Part shown: in pieces, positions 1 to 8,761 of the stretch
Numbering within the stretch: the first letter of the stretch is position 1
How the letters are laid out: each line of letters opens with the position of its first letter
Program-made: the position numbers and the translations under genes
NCBI GenBank assembly: GCA_021845595.1
Contig: JAJZVV010000016.1
Span: 1 to 62,965 of the forward strand
From: Pseudomonadota bacterium
Lineage (GTDB): Bacteria; Pseudomonadota; Alphaproteobacteria; Acetobacterales; Acetobacteraceae
DNA length: 62,965 nucleotides
Direction of reading: 5' to 3'
Notes under the pieces: generated by a model
Databases searched by the model: none
The model's input: the letters and a program-made list of their open reading frames with translations, nothing else
What the model was told of the DNA's origin: nothing

Positions 1-392
1 CTCGCGCAAATCCATCGATAAGGCTCGACCCATCCCTGCCAGCCTCCTTCGCCAGCAGAAATCGTGAATCAGAAAACCTCAGCGATGGGAATCCCCCATC
101 GATTCAGCAACGTCGGAAACCGCTCTATCGCGCCGCACCGGCGCGCACGGGCCCGACGCGCCGGATCATGACAATATTGCTACAGTTCTCGGGCGCGTCC
201 GGGCAACGAACTTCGCCGCCGCGCAAGCATCATCTCGGCCCATGCGGCGAAGGTTTGACACAGGTCAAGGTTGCGCCCGTTCTCCGGGAGCAATGAGGAG
301 ACGCAGACCGCCTGCGCTCCGAATAACCCGCGCGCTGGAAATACCGCACCCACCGAATAACCCATGCACCGGCAGATCGATTCGAGGGCGCC
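1..392. other. Intergenic region upstream of the DUF47 gene
   Basis: I see no convincing gene here. The open frames are antisense shadows of the following gene or lack a ribosome binding site. The stretch presumably holds the promoter of the DUF47/PPDK-like pair. A GAGG ribosome binding site sits 4 bases before the ATG at 393. Confidence 0.5.
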
Positions 393-2276
393 ATGAAGAC
401 CACCGTTCTGGAGATCATCGGCGAGACCGCGCTCAGCCCGGCCGCGCGCTTGAATGCCGCGCTGGCGGCCAACGACCGGTTGAAATACCGCTTCAGCCTG
501 CTCCAGCTCGCCACCGCGCACGCCGACCATCCGGAGCGCCCGCCCGCCAGCCTGCGCCGCGAGCGCCTCGCCTGCGGCATCGACGACGAGGGGCTGGACG
601 CGGTGATCGGCGCCAGCGCGCGCGACGCCGACGCCTACCACGTGCCCGGCGCCGCCCGGCTGCTGCGCCAGATCGCCGAGGATGTCCGCGTGATGGCCGC
701 GCCCCTCCTGGCCTCCGCCGGTACCGACCTCGCCGGCCGCATCGACGCGCTCCTCGCCACCCTGCCCGACGCGGCGGAGGACCGGCTGGCCCCTGGCGCC
801 GTCGAGGCGATCACGCGCGCGGCGCATGACGGGGCGGACAGTCTGCATCAGCTGGTGATGGACCTGCACAAGCGGCTCAACGCGCTCCAGGCCGCGCTGG
901 CCGAGGAGGTGATCGACGGCGCCAGCGCCTACGGGCTGGCCGAGATGGACCGGCCGCTGGTCGCCGCCTTCATGGCCGGGCTGAGCCGCACCGCGCGGCT
1001 GAAATTCAACCATCCCGGCCTCGCCACGACGGCCACGCGCAGCGAGGGGCGGCTGCTGATCCAGAACGATATCGGCACCACGGACGCGCACGTCGTCGTC
1101 ATCCGCGTGCGCAATGCCACGCTCAGCGTGACTTACAGCGATGTCCATCCCGAGCGGCTGGCGTTCTTCCAGGCCATGCTGGCGGCCTATCCGTTCGAGT
1201 GGCAGACGGAGACCGGCGGCGTCCTCGACGGCACCTCGTTCCAGCTCGCCACCGGCGTGCTGCACGCCGCGGATGACGCCGCCTGCGCCGACGCGCTCGG
1301 CTTTCTCGGCTCGCGGCTCGTGTTCCTGATCGACTGGAATCGCGCCCGCAAGCAGCTGCGCGGCTTCCTGCGCGGCGCCGACCGCATCGCGCTGCTCGCC
1401 TGGGCGGCGGAGCAGGAGCTCGGCCATCGCGGCTTCCTCGAACTCGGTGGCGCGCGGCTGGTCAATCAGGCGATCGAGGCCTGCGCCGGCTCGGCGATGC
1501 ATTTCGGCGACCGGCTGTGCGACGTGCTCGGCGACGCCGAGGCCGTCGACTTCCTGCGCTTCGTGCTGCGGGCCACCGCCGAGGGGCTGCTCGCCGGCCA
1601 GTCCCAGGCGCTCGTGCGCGACCGCATCCGCGCCGCGCTGGCCCAGCATTTCAGCAACGAGGAGCACCGGCTGCTGGCGCTGGCAGCCGAGCATGCCGGG
1701 CTCGTCTTCGAGCTCGCCACCCTGGTGCGCGACGGGCTGCGCGAGCCGGACCCCGCCACCGCCAGGCGCGCCCGCCGCTTCGAGCACGATGCCGACCAGC
1801 TCGTCATCGCCGCCCGCGAGGCCGTGCGCCGACGTCCGGATCACGCCGTGTTCCGGCAATTGGTGGAGGCCGCCGACGACGCCGCCGACCAGCTGGAGGA
1901 TGTCGCGTTCCTGCTCGGCCTCGGCAGCCCCGCCGGCGCGGTGGCGATCGCGCTCCAGGCCCTCGCCGACCTGCTCGGCGAGGCGGCGCAGGAATGGATC
2001 AAGGCGCTCGGCGACGCCGCCGTGCTCGGCCGTGGCGGCCGGGCCGAGGAGGCCGAGGATTTCCTCGCCGCCATCGACCGCATCGGCGTGATCGAGCACG
2101 AGGCCGACGACGCCGAGCGGGCGCTGGCCGCCGCCGCCATCCGCGACGCGGCCGATTTCCGCGCGCTCCATCTCGTGGTCAGCATGGGCCGGGCGCTGGA
2201 GGCGGCCAGCGATGCGCTGAAGCGCGGCGGCCTGATCCTGCGCGAACACATCCTGGGCGAGGTGCTCGGTGGCTGA
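393..2276 (+). CDS. DUF47/PhoU-like family protein
   Basis: This is a 627-residue, mostly helical protein. The last ~210 residues look like the DUF47/PhoU fold, with two acidic metal-binding-type motifs: FEHDAD near residue 461 and EHEADDAE near 565. The N-terminal ~400 residues have no domain I recognise. DUF47 proteins are PhoU relatives that usually work with phosphate transporters, but no pit or pst gene is present here. The ATG at 393 follows GAGG. The stop overlaps the next gene by 8 bases, so the two are almost certainly cotranscribed and translationally coupled. A role regulating the PPDK-like partner or sensing phosphate is inference only. Confidence 0.7.
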   Translation: MKTTVLEIIGETALSPAARLNAALAANDRLKYRFSLLQLATAHADHPERPPASLRRERLACGIDDEGLDAVIGASARDADAYHVPGAARLLRQIAEDVRVMAAPLLASAGTDLAGRIDALLATLPDAAEDRLAPGAVEAITRAAHDGADSLHQLVMDLHKRLNALQAALAEEVIDGASAYGLAEMDRPLVAAFMAGLSRTARLKFNHPGLATTATRSEGRLLIQNDIGTTDAHVVVIRVRNATLSVTYSDVHPERLAFFQAMLAAYPFEWQTETGGVLDGTSFQLATGVLHAADDAACADALGFLGSRLVFLIDWNRARKQLRGFLRGADRIALLAWAAEQELGHRGFLELGGARLVNQAIEACAGSAMHFGDRLCDVLGDAEAVDFLRFVLRATAEGLLAGQSQALVRDRIRAALAQHFSNEEHRLLALAAEHAGLVFELATLVRDGLREPDPATARRARRFEHDADQLVIAAREAVRRRPDHAVFRQLVEAADDAADQLEDVAFLLGLGSPAGAVAIALQALADLLGEAAQEWIKALGDAAVLGRGGRAEEAEDFLAAIDRIGVIEHEADDAERALAAAAIRDAADFRALHLVVSMGRALEAASDALKRGGLILREHILGEVLGG

Positions 2277-3849
2277 GCTCTATCCCATCCTGCCCGGCGC
2301 CAAGCCGGCCGAGGGCGGTGCCGAGGAGGTCGGGGGCAAGGCCTGGGGCCTGATGCGCATGGCCGAGGCCGGCCTGCCGGTGCCGCCGGGCTTCGTGCTG
2401 CCCACCCTCTGGTGCCGCCGGCGCCGGGCCGGCGCGCTCGACGCGGCCGCGCTCGACGCCGCGCTGCGCCAGGGCATCGGGCGCATCGAGGCGGCGAGCG
2501 GGCTCGGCTTCGGCGCCGCGCGCCGGCCGCTGCTGGTCTCCGTCCGCTCCGGCGCCGCCGCCTCGATGCCGGGGATGATGGAGACCGTGCTCGATGTCGG
2601 GCTCAACGCCGTCACCGTGCAGGGGCTGATCCGCGCCACCGGCAACCCGCGCCTGGCCTGGGACAGCTATCGCCGCCTCGTCGCCGGCTATGCCGAGACC
2701 GTCGCCGGGCTGGACCCGGCGCCCTTCGCGGCGCTCGCCCGCGAGGCCGCCGCCGCGGAGGAGGTGGCCGGGCCGGAGGGGCTCGATCACCGGGCGCTGC
2801 GCGCGCTGACCGAGGCGCTGCTCGACCGCTACCGCGACCTCGCCGGCGCGCCGTTCCCCGCCGACCCGATGGTGCAGCTCGCCGACGCCGTCGATGCCGT
2901 GCTCGGCTCCTGGGATGCGCCGAAGGCTGCCAGCTATCGCCGGCTGCGCGGGCTGGACGACGCCGCCGGCACCGCGGTCACCGTGCAGGCGATGGTGTTC
3001 GGCAATGCCGGCGGCGCCTCGGGCGCCGGCGTCGGCTTCACCCGCGACCCGGCGACGGGCGCGCACGAGCTTTATTTCGACTTCCAGTTCAACGGCCAGG
3101 GCGAGGATGTCGTGGCCGGGCGGCAGGTGCTGCGCGACCATGAGCGGCTGCGCCGGGTGCTGCCGGCGGTGTGGGCCGAGCTCGGCGATGTCGCGCACGG
3201 GCTGGAACGCCTGTTCGGCGACGCGCAGGATTTCGAGTTCACGGTTCAGGCCGGCCGGCTGCACCTGCTGCAGGCACGCGCCGCCAAGCGCACGCCCTGG
3301 GCTGCGGCCGTCATCGCCGCCGACCTCGTCGCCGAGGGGCTGATCACGCCCGGGCAGGCGCTGGCGCGGCTGCAGGGGATGGATCTCGGCGCCGTCGTCC
3401 GCACAAGCTTCGCCCCGCCCCTGCCGGCGCCGCTGGCGCAGGCCACGGTGGCGGGAATCGGCGTCGCCTGCGGGCCGATCGCGCTCGACCCCGAAGCCGC
3501 CTGCCGCTTGGCCGCCATGGGCGAGCCGCCGATCCTGGTCCGCGCCGAGACCTCGACGGCGGATATCGAGGGCATGGAAGCCGCCGCCGGCATCCTCACC
3601 GCCGCCGGCGGGCGCACCTCGCACGCCGCCGTCGTCGCCCGCCAGCTCGGCAAAGTGTGTCTCGTCGGCTGCCCGGAGCTGGAGATCGACCTCGCCCGCC
3701 GCCTCTGCCGCATCGGCGGTACGGCGCTGGCCGAGGGCGAGGCGCTGGCGCTCGATGGCAATTCCGGCGCCGTCTATCCCGGCCGCCTGCCGGTTGTGAG
3801 CGAGCGGCCGGAGGCGGCGCTGGCGGCGATCGCCGGCTGGGCGCGTTGA
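2269..3849 (+). CDS. PEP synthase/PPDK-like protein lacking the PEP/pyruvate barrel
   Basis: This 526-residue protein starts with GTG inside the preceding gene. Residues ~15-340 match the ATP-grasp nucleotide-binding part of pyruvate phosphate dikinase, including the SVRSGAAASMPGMMET loop near residue 90. Residues ~400-515 match the swivelling phosphohistidine domain, with the motif GGRTSHAAVVAR and the phosphorylatable His near 452, close to its position in full-length PPDK. The protein ends there: the C-terminal PEP/pyruvate TIM barrel (about 360 residues in PPDK) is absent. It could still autophosphorylate from ATP, but the acceptor is unknown. Coupling to the DUF47 gene suggests a phosphate-linked role. 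Confidence 0.8.
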   Translation: MAELYPILPGAKPAEGGAEEVGGKAWGLMRMAEAGLPVPPGFVLPTLWCRRRRAGALDAAALDAALRQGIGRIEAASGLGFGAARRPLLVSVRSGAAASMPGMMETVLDVGLNAVTVQGLIRATGNPRLAWDSYRRLVAGYAETVAGLDPAPFAALAREAAAAEEVAGPEGLDHRALRALTEALLDRYRDLAGAPFPADPMVQLADAVDAVLGSWDAPKAASYRRLRGLDDAAGTAVTVQAMVFGNAGGASGAGVGFTRDPATGAHELYFDFQFNGQGEDVVAGRQVLRDHERLRRVLPAVWAELGDVAHGLERLFGDAQDFEFTVQAGRLHLLQARAAKRTPWAAAVIAADLVAEGLITPGQALARLQGMDLGAVVRTSFAPPLPAPLAQATVAGIGVACGPIALDPEAACRLAAMGEPPILVRAETSTADIEGMEAAAGILTAAGGRTSHAAVVARQLGKVCLVGCPELEIDLARRLCRIGGTALAEGEALALDGNSGAVYPGRLPVVSERPEAALAAIAGWAR

Positions 3850-3858
3850 CGGGCCGCT

Positions 3859-4881
3859 TCAGAGCGGCTGCGGGGGGCCGGCCCAGCGCCGGATGGTGCT
3901 GACGTCGTCCGACACCCCGGGGCTCAACCGCCGTGCCGCCGCGAAGTCACGATCGGCGTCCGCCTGGCGCTGGAGCGCCGTTTCGGCGAGTGCCCTGCCA
4001 TAGAGCGCCATCGCCTGGCTCTCGGACGGCTCGGTGTCGTATGGCGCCAGCGCGAAGGCGGTTTCGAACTCGGCCAGGGCCTGATCGGGCCGGTTCGTCC
4101 GCAGCAGCAGTTCCCCCATGATGCGATGGGTGCTGCTCTCGTTGGACATCGCCACGGCGCGGGTGCAGTCCTCCATCGCGGCGGTGAAATTCCCCGCCAT
4201 GGTGCGGATGAGGCAGCGATCGCGCACGTAGGCCGTTTGAAATGGCGCGCCTTCGATGGCCTGCGCGGACTCGGCTTCGGCCGCCTTGAAGTCGTTCTGC
4301 GCCGCATCGAGCAGCGCGAGATTGGTGTGGGGTATCGACATGGACGGAAGCCGGCGCAAGGCTTCCAGGAAATCGGCGCGGGCGCGGTCACTGTGCCCGG
4401 CTCTGGCGTAGGCGAGACCGCGGTCGTTGAAGGTTCGTGCCGACTTCGGCGACAGCCGGATGGCTTCGCTGAAATCGGCGATCGCGCGCGCGTAATCGCC
4501 CTTCAGCATTTCGGCGCGTCCCCGGTTGTGGAAAAAGGCCGGCTGGCTCGGGTCACGACTGATCAGAACGTCGAGATCGGCGATGGCTAGGTCGTAGTCG
4601 CCACGATCGGTGTAGAAGACGGCGCGATTGCTCCGCGCCTGCCAATTGTCCGGATCCCAGTCCAGCGCCTTGGTAAGGTCGCGGATCGCCTGTTCCGAAT
4701 TGCCCTGCGAACCGCTCGACACACCCTTCTCGAAGTAGAACTCGGAAACAAAGGAGGTGCATCCGGCCAGTGCCACGAGGAGCAGGCCCGCCAGCGCCGC
4801 GCGCCGCACGCGCCCTGGCTGCGTAACGGACCGCGGCTCTGCGCCCCGACCCCTGACCGCACCGAAAAATTCCATGCTCAT
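3859..4881 (-). CDS. TPR-repeat lipoprotein
   Basis: This is a 340-residue predicted lipoprotein. A basic N-terminus is followed by a hydrophobic stretch and the lipobox LAGC (lipidated Cys 41). After that come successive tetratricopeptide repeats from about residue 60 to 300 (motifs such as AIRDLTKALDWDPDN and AIADFSEAIRLSPKS). TPR lipoproteins of this kind (NlpI-like) are envelope scaffolds; no catalytic motif is visible. The ATG at 4881 has GGGAG 5 bases upstream; a second ATG lies two codons in. It is convergent with the PPDK-like gene and divergent from dcd. The specific partner is unknown. Confidence 0.8.
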   Translation of the reverse strand: MSMEFFGAVRGRGAEPRSVTQPGRVRRAALAGLLLVALAGCTSFVSEFYFEKGVSSGSQGNSEQAIRDLTKALDWDPDNWQARSNRAVFYTDRGDYDLAIADLDVLISRDPSQPAFFHNRGRAEMLKGDYARAIADFSEAIRLSPKSARTFNDRGLAYARAGHSDRARADFLEALRRLPSMSIPHTNLALLDAAQNDFKAAEAESAQAIEGAPFQTAYVRDRCLIRTMAGNFTAAMEDCTRAVAMSNESSTHRIMGELLLRTNRPDQALAEFETAFALAPYDTEPSESQAMALYGRALAETALQRQADADRDFAAARRLSPGVSDDVSTIRRWAGPPQPL

Positions 4882-5042
4882 AACGCTCCCGTGCGATTGG
4901 GAAACGATGAAGTAAAATCATCCCGCGGTGCACGGGGTGCGTTGATCCAGGTCAACCGCAGCGTCGCGGCGCGAGCGCGCCCTTTGCCGGGACCGGGCGG
5001 TTGGGCTAGACCGGCGCGGAGCCGCTTCCGGAGTCCCCCGCC

Positions 5043-5597
5043 ATGGCCGTGCTGCCCGACCACTGGATCCGCCGCATGGCGCGCGAGCGCGGCATGATCG
5101 AGCCCTTCGTCGAATCGCAGAAGCGCGAGGGCGTGATCAGCTACGGCCTCTCCTCCTACGGCTACGACGCCCGCGTCGCCGACGCCTTCAAGATCTTCAC
5201 CAATGTCGATTCCGCCGTGGTCGATCCCAAGGCCTTCAGCCCGCAGAGCTTCGTGGACCGGCGCGCCGGCGAGGTGATCATCCCGCCGAACAGTTTTGCC
5301 CTCGCCCACACCGTCGAGTATTTCCGCATCCCGCGCGACGTGCTGGTGATCTGCCTCGGCAAATCCACCTACGCGCGCTGCGGCATCATCGTGAACGTGA
5401 CGCCGCTCGAGCCGGAATGGGAAGGGCAAGTGACCATCGAGATCAGCAACACCACGCCGCTGCCGGCGAAAATCTACGCCGGCGAGGGCATCTGCCAGTT
5501 CCTGTTCCTCAAGGGCGATTCGCCCTGCGAGGTCAGCTACGCCGACAAGGCAGGGAAATACATGCGCCAGCGCGGCGTCGCCCTGCCGAAGCTCTGA
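5043..5597 (+). CDS. dcd: dCTP deaminase
   Basis: This 184-residue protein converts dCTP to dUTP in pyrimidine deoxynucleotide synthesis. It has the trimeric dUTPase-like fold with the motifs [23 protein letters not shown] and [13 protein letters not shown], whose Glu is the usual catalytic acid. Length and motifs match the monofunctional bacterial enzyme (about 185-195 residues). ATG 5043 is the natural start. The stop is only 4 bases before murA, so the two genes form an operon. Confidence 0.95.
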   Translation: MAVLPDHWIRRMARERGMIEPFVESQKREGVISYGLSSYGYDARVADAFKIFTNVDSAVVDPKAFSPQSFVDRRAGEVIIPPNSFALAHTVEYFRIPRDVLVICLGKSTYARCGIIVNVTPLEPEWEGQVTIEISNTTPLPAKIYAGEGICQFLFLKGDSPCEVSYADKAGKYMRQRGVALPKL

Positions 5598-5601
5598 GTC
5601 C

Positions 5602-6861
5602 ATGGACCGCATCCTGATCCGCGGCGGCGTGCCGCTTTCCGGCGAGATCGCCATCAGCGGGGCGAAGAACGCCGCCCTGCCGCTGATGGCCGCGGGGCTG
5701 CTCACCGAGGAGCGGCTGGTGCTGGAGAACGTGCCGCACCTGGCCGATATCGGCACCATGGCCGAGCTGCTCGCCCAGCACGGCATCGCCGTGGAGCGCA
5801 CCGGGCCCGAACGGCGGACGCTTTCGCTCGGCGGGCGCATCACCGGCACCGAGGCGCCCTATGACATCGTGCGCAAGATGCGCGCCTCAGTGCTCGTCCT
5901 CGGCCCGCTGCTGGCGCGGGTTGGCGCGGCGCGGGTCTCGCTGCCCGGCGGCTGCGCCATCGGCACCCGCCCGGTGGATCTCCACCTGAAAGGGCTGGAG
6001 CAGATGGGGGCGAAAATCCGCCTCGAGGCCGGCTATATCGACGCCAGCGTCGCCGGCCCGCTGCGCGGGGCGAACATCGTGCTGCCGTTCGCCTCCGTCG
6101 GTGCCACCGAGAACCTGCTCATGGCCGCCGTCCTGGCCGACGGTGAAAGCGTGATCGCCAACGCCGCGCGCGAGCCGGAGATCGCCGACCTCGCCGCCTG
6201 CCTGGCCGCCATGGGCGCACGCATCGAAGGCGCCGGCAGCGACCGCATCCGCATCGAGGGCGTCGCCCGGCTCCATGGCGCGCGGCACGCCATCGTCCCC
6301 GACCGGATCGAGACCGGCACCTATGTCTGCGCCGCCGCCATCACCGGGGGCGAGGTGCATCTGCGCGGCGCGCGGCTGGCGCATGTCGGCGCGCTGGCGC
6401 GCATCCTCGCCGAGGCCGGGGTGGACCTGTCGGAGACGGCGGAGGGGCTGCGCGCCCGGCGCGCCAACGGGCTGCACGGGGTGGACGTGATGACCGAGCC
6501 GTATCCCGGGTTTCCCACCGATATGCAGGCGCAGTTCATGGCGCTGATGTCGGTGGCGGAGGGCGCGGCGATGGTGACGGAGACGATTTTCGAGAACCGG
6601 TTCATGCACGTGCCGGAGCTCAACCGCATGGGCGCGCGCATCAATGTCCACGGTGCCTCGGCGATCGTGCGCGGGGTGAAGCATCTGTCCGGCGCCCCGG
6701 TGATGGCGACCGACCTGCGCGCCTCCGTCTCCCTGGTGCTGGCCGGGCTGGCGGCGCGCGGCGAGACGGTGGTCAACCGCGTCTATCACCTCGACCGCGG
6801 CTACGAGGCGGTGGAACAGAAGCTCGCCGCCTGCGGCGCGCGGATCGAGCGGCTGCGGTAG
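5602..6861 (+). CDS. murA: UDP-N-acetylglucosamine 1-carboxyvinyltransferase
   Basis: This 419-residue cytoplasmic enzyme catalyses the first committed step of peptidoglycan synthesis, transfer of enolpyruvate from PEP to UDP-GlcNAc. The motifs [13 protein letters not shown] (catalytic Lys-Asn) and [15 protein letters not shown] (the PEP-binding, fosfomycin-reactive Cys) are intact. The length is normal for the family. It lies directly behind dcd in the same operon. Nothing looks abnormal. Confidence 0.97.
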   Translation: MDRILIRGGVPLSGEIAISGAKNAALPLMAAGLLTEERLVLENVPHLADIGTMAELLAQHGIAVERTGPERRTLSLGGRITGTEAPYDIVRKMRASVLVLGPLLARVGAARVSLPGGCAIGTRPVDLHLKGLEQMGAKIRLEAGYIDASVAGPLRGANIVLPFASVGATENLLMAAVLADGESVIANAAREPEIADLAACLAAMGARIEGAGSDRIRIEGVARLHGARHAIVPDRIETGTYVCAAAITGGEVHLRGARLAHVGALARILAEAGVDLSETAEGLRARRANGLHGVDVMTEPYPGFPTDMQAQFMALMSVAEGAAMVTETIFENRFMHVPELNRMGARINVHGASAIVRGVKHLSGAPVMATDLRASVSLVLAGLAARGETVVNRVYHLDRGYEAVEQKLAACGARIERLR

Positions 6862-7020
6862 GGAGACGGGTGCGGCGACGGGGTGATTGACCGCGTCCTT
6901 CACCCGGGGCATCTCTCCGGCGCCGATATCGGGATTCCCGCGCTGCGTCGCCCTGGCGGAAGCCGGCACTGCACCTCGTGGTTCTGAGAATCGCTGCCGC
7001 CGCGAGGGAGGAAACGGATC

Positions 7021-8286
7021 GTGCAACGCATCGTGCCGGGCGATGTCGCCTGGGTTCTGGTCAGTACCGTCCTGGTCCTGCTGATGACGGTGCCTGGTCT
7101 GGCACTGTTCTATGCCGGCATGGTGCGCAAGAAGAACGTGCTGGCGACGATGATGCAGTCGTTCATGCTATGCGCGGCGATGACGGTGGTGTGGGTGGTC
7201 GCGGGCTACTCGCTCGCCTTCACCAACGGCAATGGCTGGGTCGGCGATCTGTCCCGGCTGTTCCTGAGCGGACTTGCCGATGGGTGGGACAAGCCGTTCA
7301 CCCTCGGGGCCGGCAGTGCCGCCGCCCAGCCGACGACCATCCCGGAATCGGTGTTCCTGATGTTCCAGATGGCCTTCGCCATCATCACCCCGGCCGTGGT
7401 GACCGGCAGCTGCGCCGACCGGATGAAATTCTCGGCGATGCTCGCGTTCTTCACCCTGTGGTCGCTCTTCGTCTACGCGCCGCTCGCGCACTGGGTCTGG
7501 GCGCCGACCGGGTGGCTGGCGCAGATGGGCGTCGCCGATTTCGCCGGCGGCACGGTGGTGGAGATCAACTGTGGCGTGTCCGGTCTGGTCTGCGCGCTGA
7601 TGCTCGGCCGCCGTCTCGGCTATGGGCAGGAGAACATGGCGCCCTGGAATCTCAGCTACGCCGTGGTCGGCGCCTCGCTGCTCTGGGTCGGCTGGTTCGG
7701 CTTCAACTCCGGCGGGGCGCTGGCTGCCAACGGCCGCGCCGGCATGGCGGTGCTGGTCACGCAGATCAGCGCCGCGGGCGGCACGCTGAGCTGGGCCTTC
7801 GCCGAATGGTTCCTGCGCGGCAAGCCCTCGGTCCTCGGGGCGATCTCCGGCGCCGTCGCCGGCCTGGTGGCGATCACCCCGGCGGCCGGGTTCGTGCTTC
7901 CGGGGCCTGCCCTGGCCATCGGCATCGTCACCGGCGTCGCCTGCTTCTGGTCAGCGACGAGCGTGAAAGCGGCGCTGGGCTACGACGACAGTCTGGACGC
8001 GTTCGGCGTGCATGGCATCGGCGGCATCATCGGCACGCTGGCCACCGGCTGGTTCGCGTTCGGCCCGCTCACCGCCGCCCCGGATGGCTCCCTGGCCGGG
8101 GCCTCGATCGGCGGGCTGCACCTGCTCGGCGTTCAGGCAGTTGCGGTTGCGGCGACCATCGTCTGGTGCGCCTCCACGAGCTGGGTGCTGCTGAAAATCA
8201 CCGATGCCGTCATCGGCCTGCGCGTCACCCGCGAGGAAGAGCGCGAGGGGCTCGATATCGTGCTGCACGGCGAGCAGGTGTTCTGA
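7021..8286 (+). CDS. amt: Ammonium transporter, Amt family, Glu/His channel variant
   Basis: This is a 421-residue inner-membrane protein with about 11 hydrophobic segments. The GTG start has a strong ribosome binding site (GAGGGAGGAAAC). Early motifs such as VPGLALFYAGMVRKKNV identify the Amt/Mep/Rh family. The second pore histidine is present (GVHGIGGIIG). The first twin-His position, usually FAGGTVVHINAG, here reads FAGGTVVEINCG, so Glu 181 replaces His. The same swap is known in some fungal Mep transporters. No glnK gene sits next to it. Transport of ammonium is well supported; the pore mechanism may differ from E. coli AmtB. Confidence 0.93.
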   Translation: MQRIVPGDVAWVLVSTVLVLLMTVPGLALFYAGMVRKKNVLATMMQSFMLCAAMTVVWVVAGYSLAFTNGNGWVGDLSRLFLSGLADGWDKPFTLGAGSAAAQPTTIPESVFLMFQMAFAIITPAVVTGSCADRMKFSAMLAFFTLWSLFVYAPLAHWVWAPTGWLAQMGVADFAGGTVVEINCGVSGLVCALMLGRRLGYGQENMAPWNLSYAVVGASLLWVGWFGFNSGGALAANGRAGMAVLVTQISAAGGTLSWAFAEWFLRGKPSVLGAISGAVAGLVAITPAAGFVLPGPALAIGIVTGVACFWSATSVKAALGYDDSLDAFGVHGIGGIIGTLATGWFAFGPLTAAPDGSLAGASIGGLHLLGVQAVAVAATIVWCASTSWVLLKITDAVIGLRVTREEEREGLDIVLHGEQVF

Positions 8287-8307
8287 CACCGGCTGCCGCG
8301 CGCCGCT

Positions 8308-8730
8308 TCACTCCTCCGCCGGCCGTCCGCGCAGCCGCTTGATGCCGGCGCGTGCGGATTTTTCCTGCAGCCGGCGCGTCTTGGCGCCGAGCGTCGGGCG
8401 CGTCGGGCGGCGCGGCGGTGGTGGCGGAGCGGCGGCGGCGCGGACCAGCGCAATCAGGCGCCCGAGCGCGTCCGCCCGGTTCCGCTCGCGCGTACGGTGG
8501 CGCTGCGCGGTGATCACCAGCACACCCTCGCGCGTGAGGCGCCGGCCGGCGAGGTGGATCAGGCGGGCACGCACGGGCTCGGGGAGGCTCGGCGAGCGGC
8601 GCACATCGAAGCGCAGCTGCACCGCCGTCTCGACCTTCTGAACATTCTGCCCGCCGGGGCCGGAGGCGCGCAGGAACGCTTCCTCGAGTTCGGCGGGATC
8701 GAGGCTGAGGCTGGCGGTGATCGGGATCAT
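8308..8730 (-). CDS. arfB: Alternative ribosome-rescue factor ArfB (YaeJ family)
   Basis: This 140-residue peptidyl-tRNA hydrolase is of the release-factor domain-3 type. The catalytic GGQ motif is in ASGPGGQNVQKVET (residues 22-35). The C-terminal tail is rich in Lys, Arg and Pro (KTRRLQEKSARAGIKRLRGR), as expected for the tail that enters the empty mRNA channel of stalled ribosomes. The ATG at 8730 begins where family homology begins; the frame stays open further upstream, but that part is not conserved-looking. It converges on amt. Confidence 0.9.
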   Translation of the reverse strand: MIPITASLSLDPAELEEAFLRASGPGGQNVQKVETAVQLRFDVRRSPSLPEPVRARLIHLAGRRLTREGVLVITAQRHRTRERNRADALGRLIALVRAAAAPPPPPRRPTRPTLGAKTRRLQEKSARAGIKRLRGRPAEE

Positions 8731-8761
8731 CGGCGCGCTGGGCGGAATTCGATGGACGTCC

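Noticed and set aside
180-2249. 689-residue open frame on the minus strand opposite the DUF47 gene
   Set aside because: Low-complexity Arg/Gly/Ala composition, no domain and no ribosome binding site; it is an antisense shadow caused by high GC. The same applies to the long minus frames at 2179-3624 and 5887-7026 and the plus frames at 15528-16841, 33493-34620 and 49192-51039.
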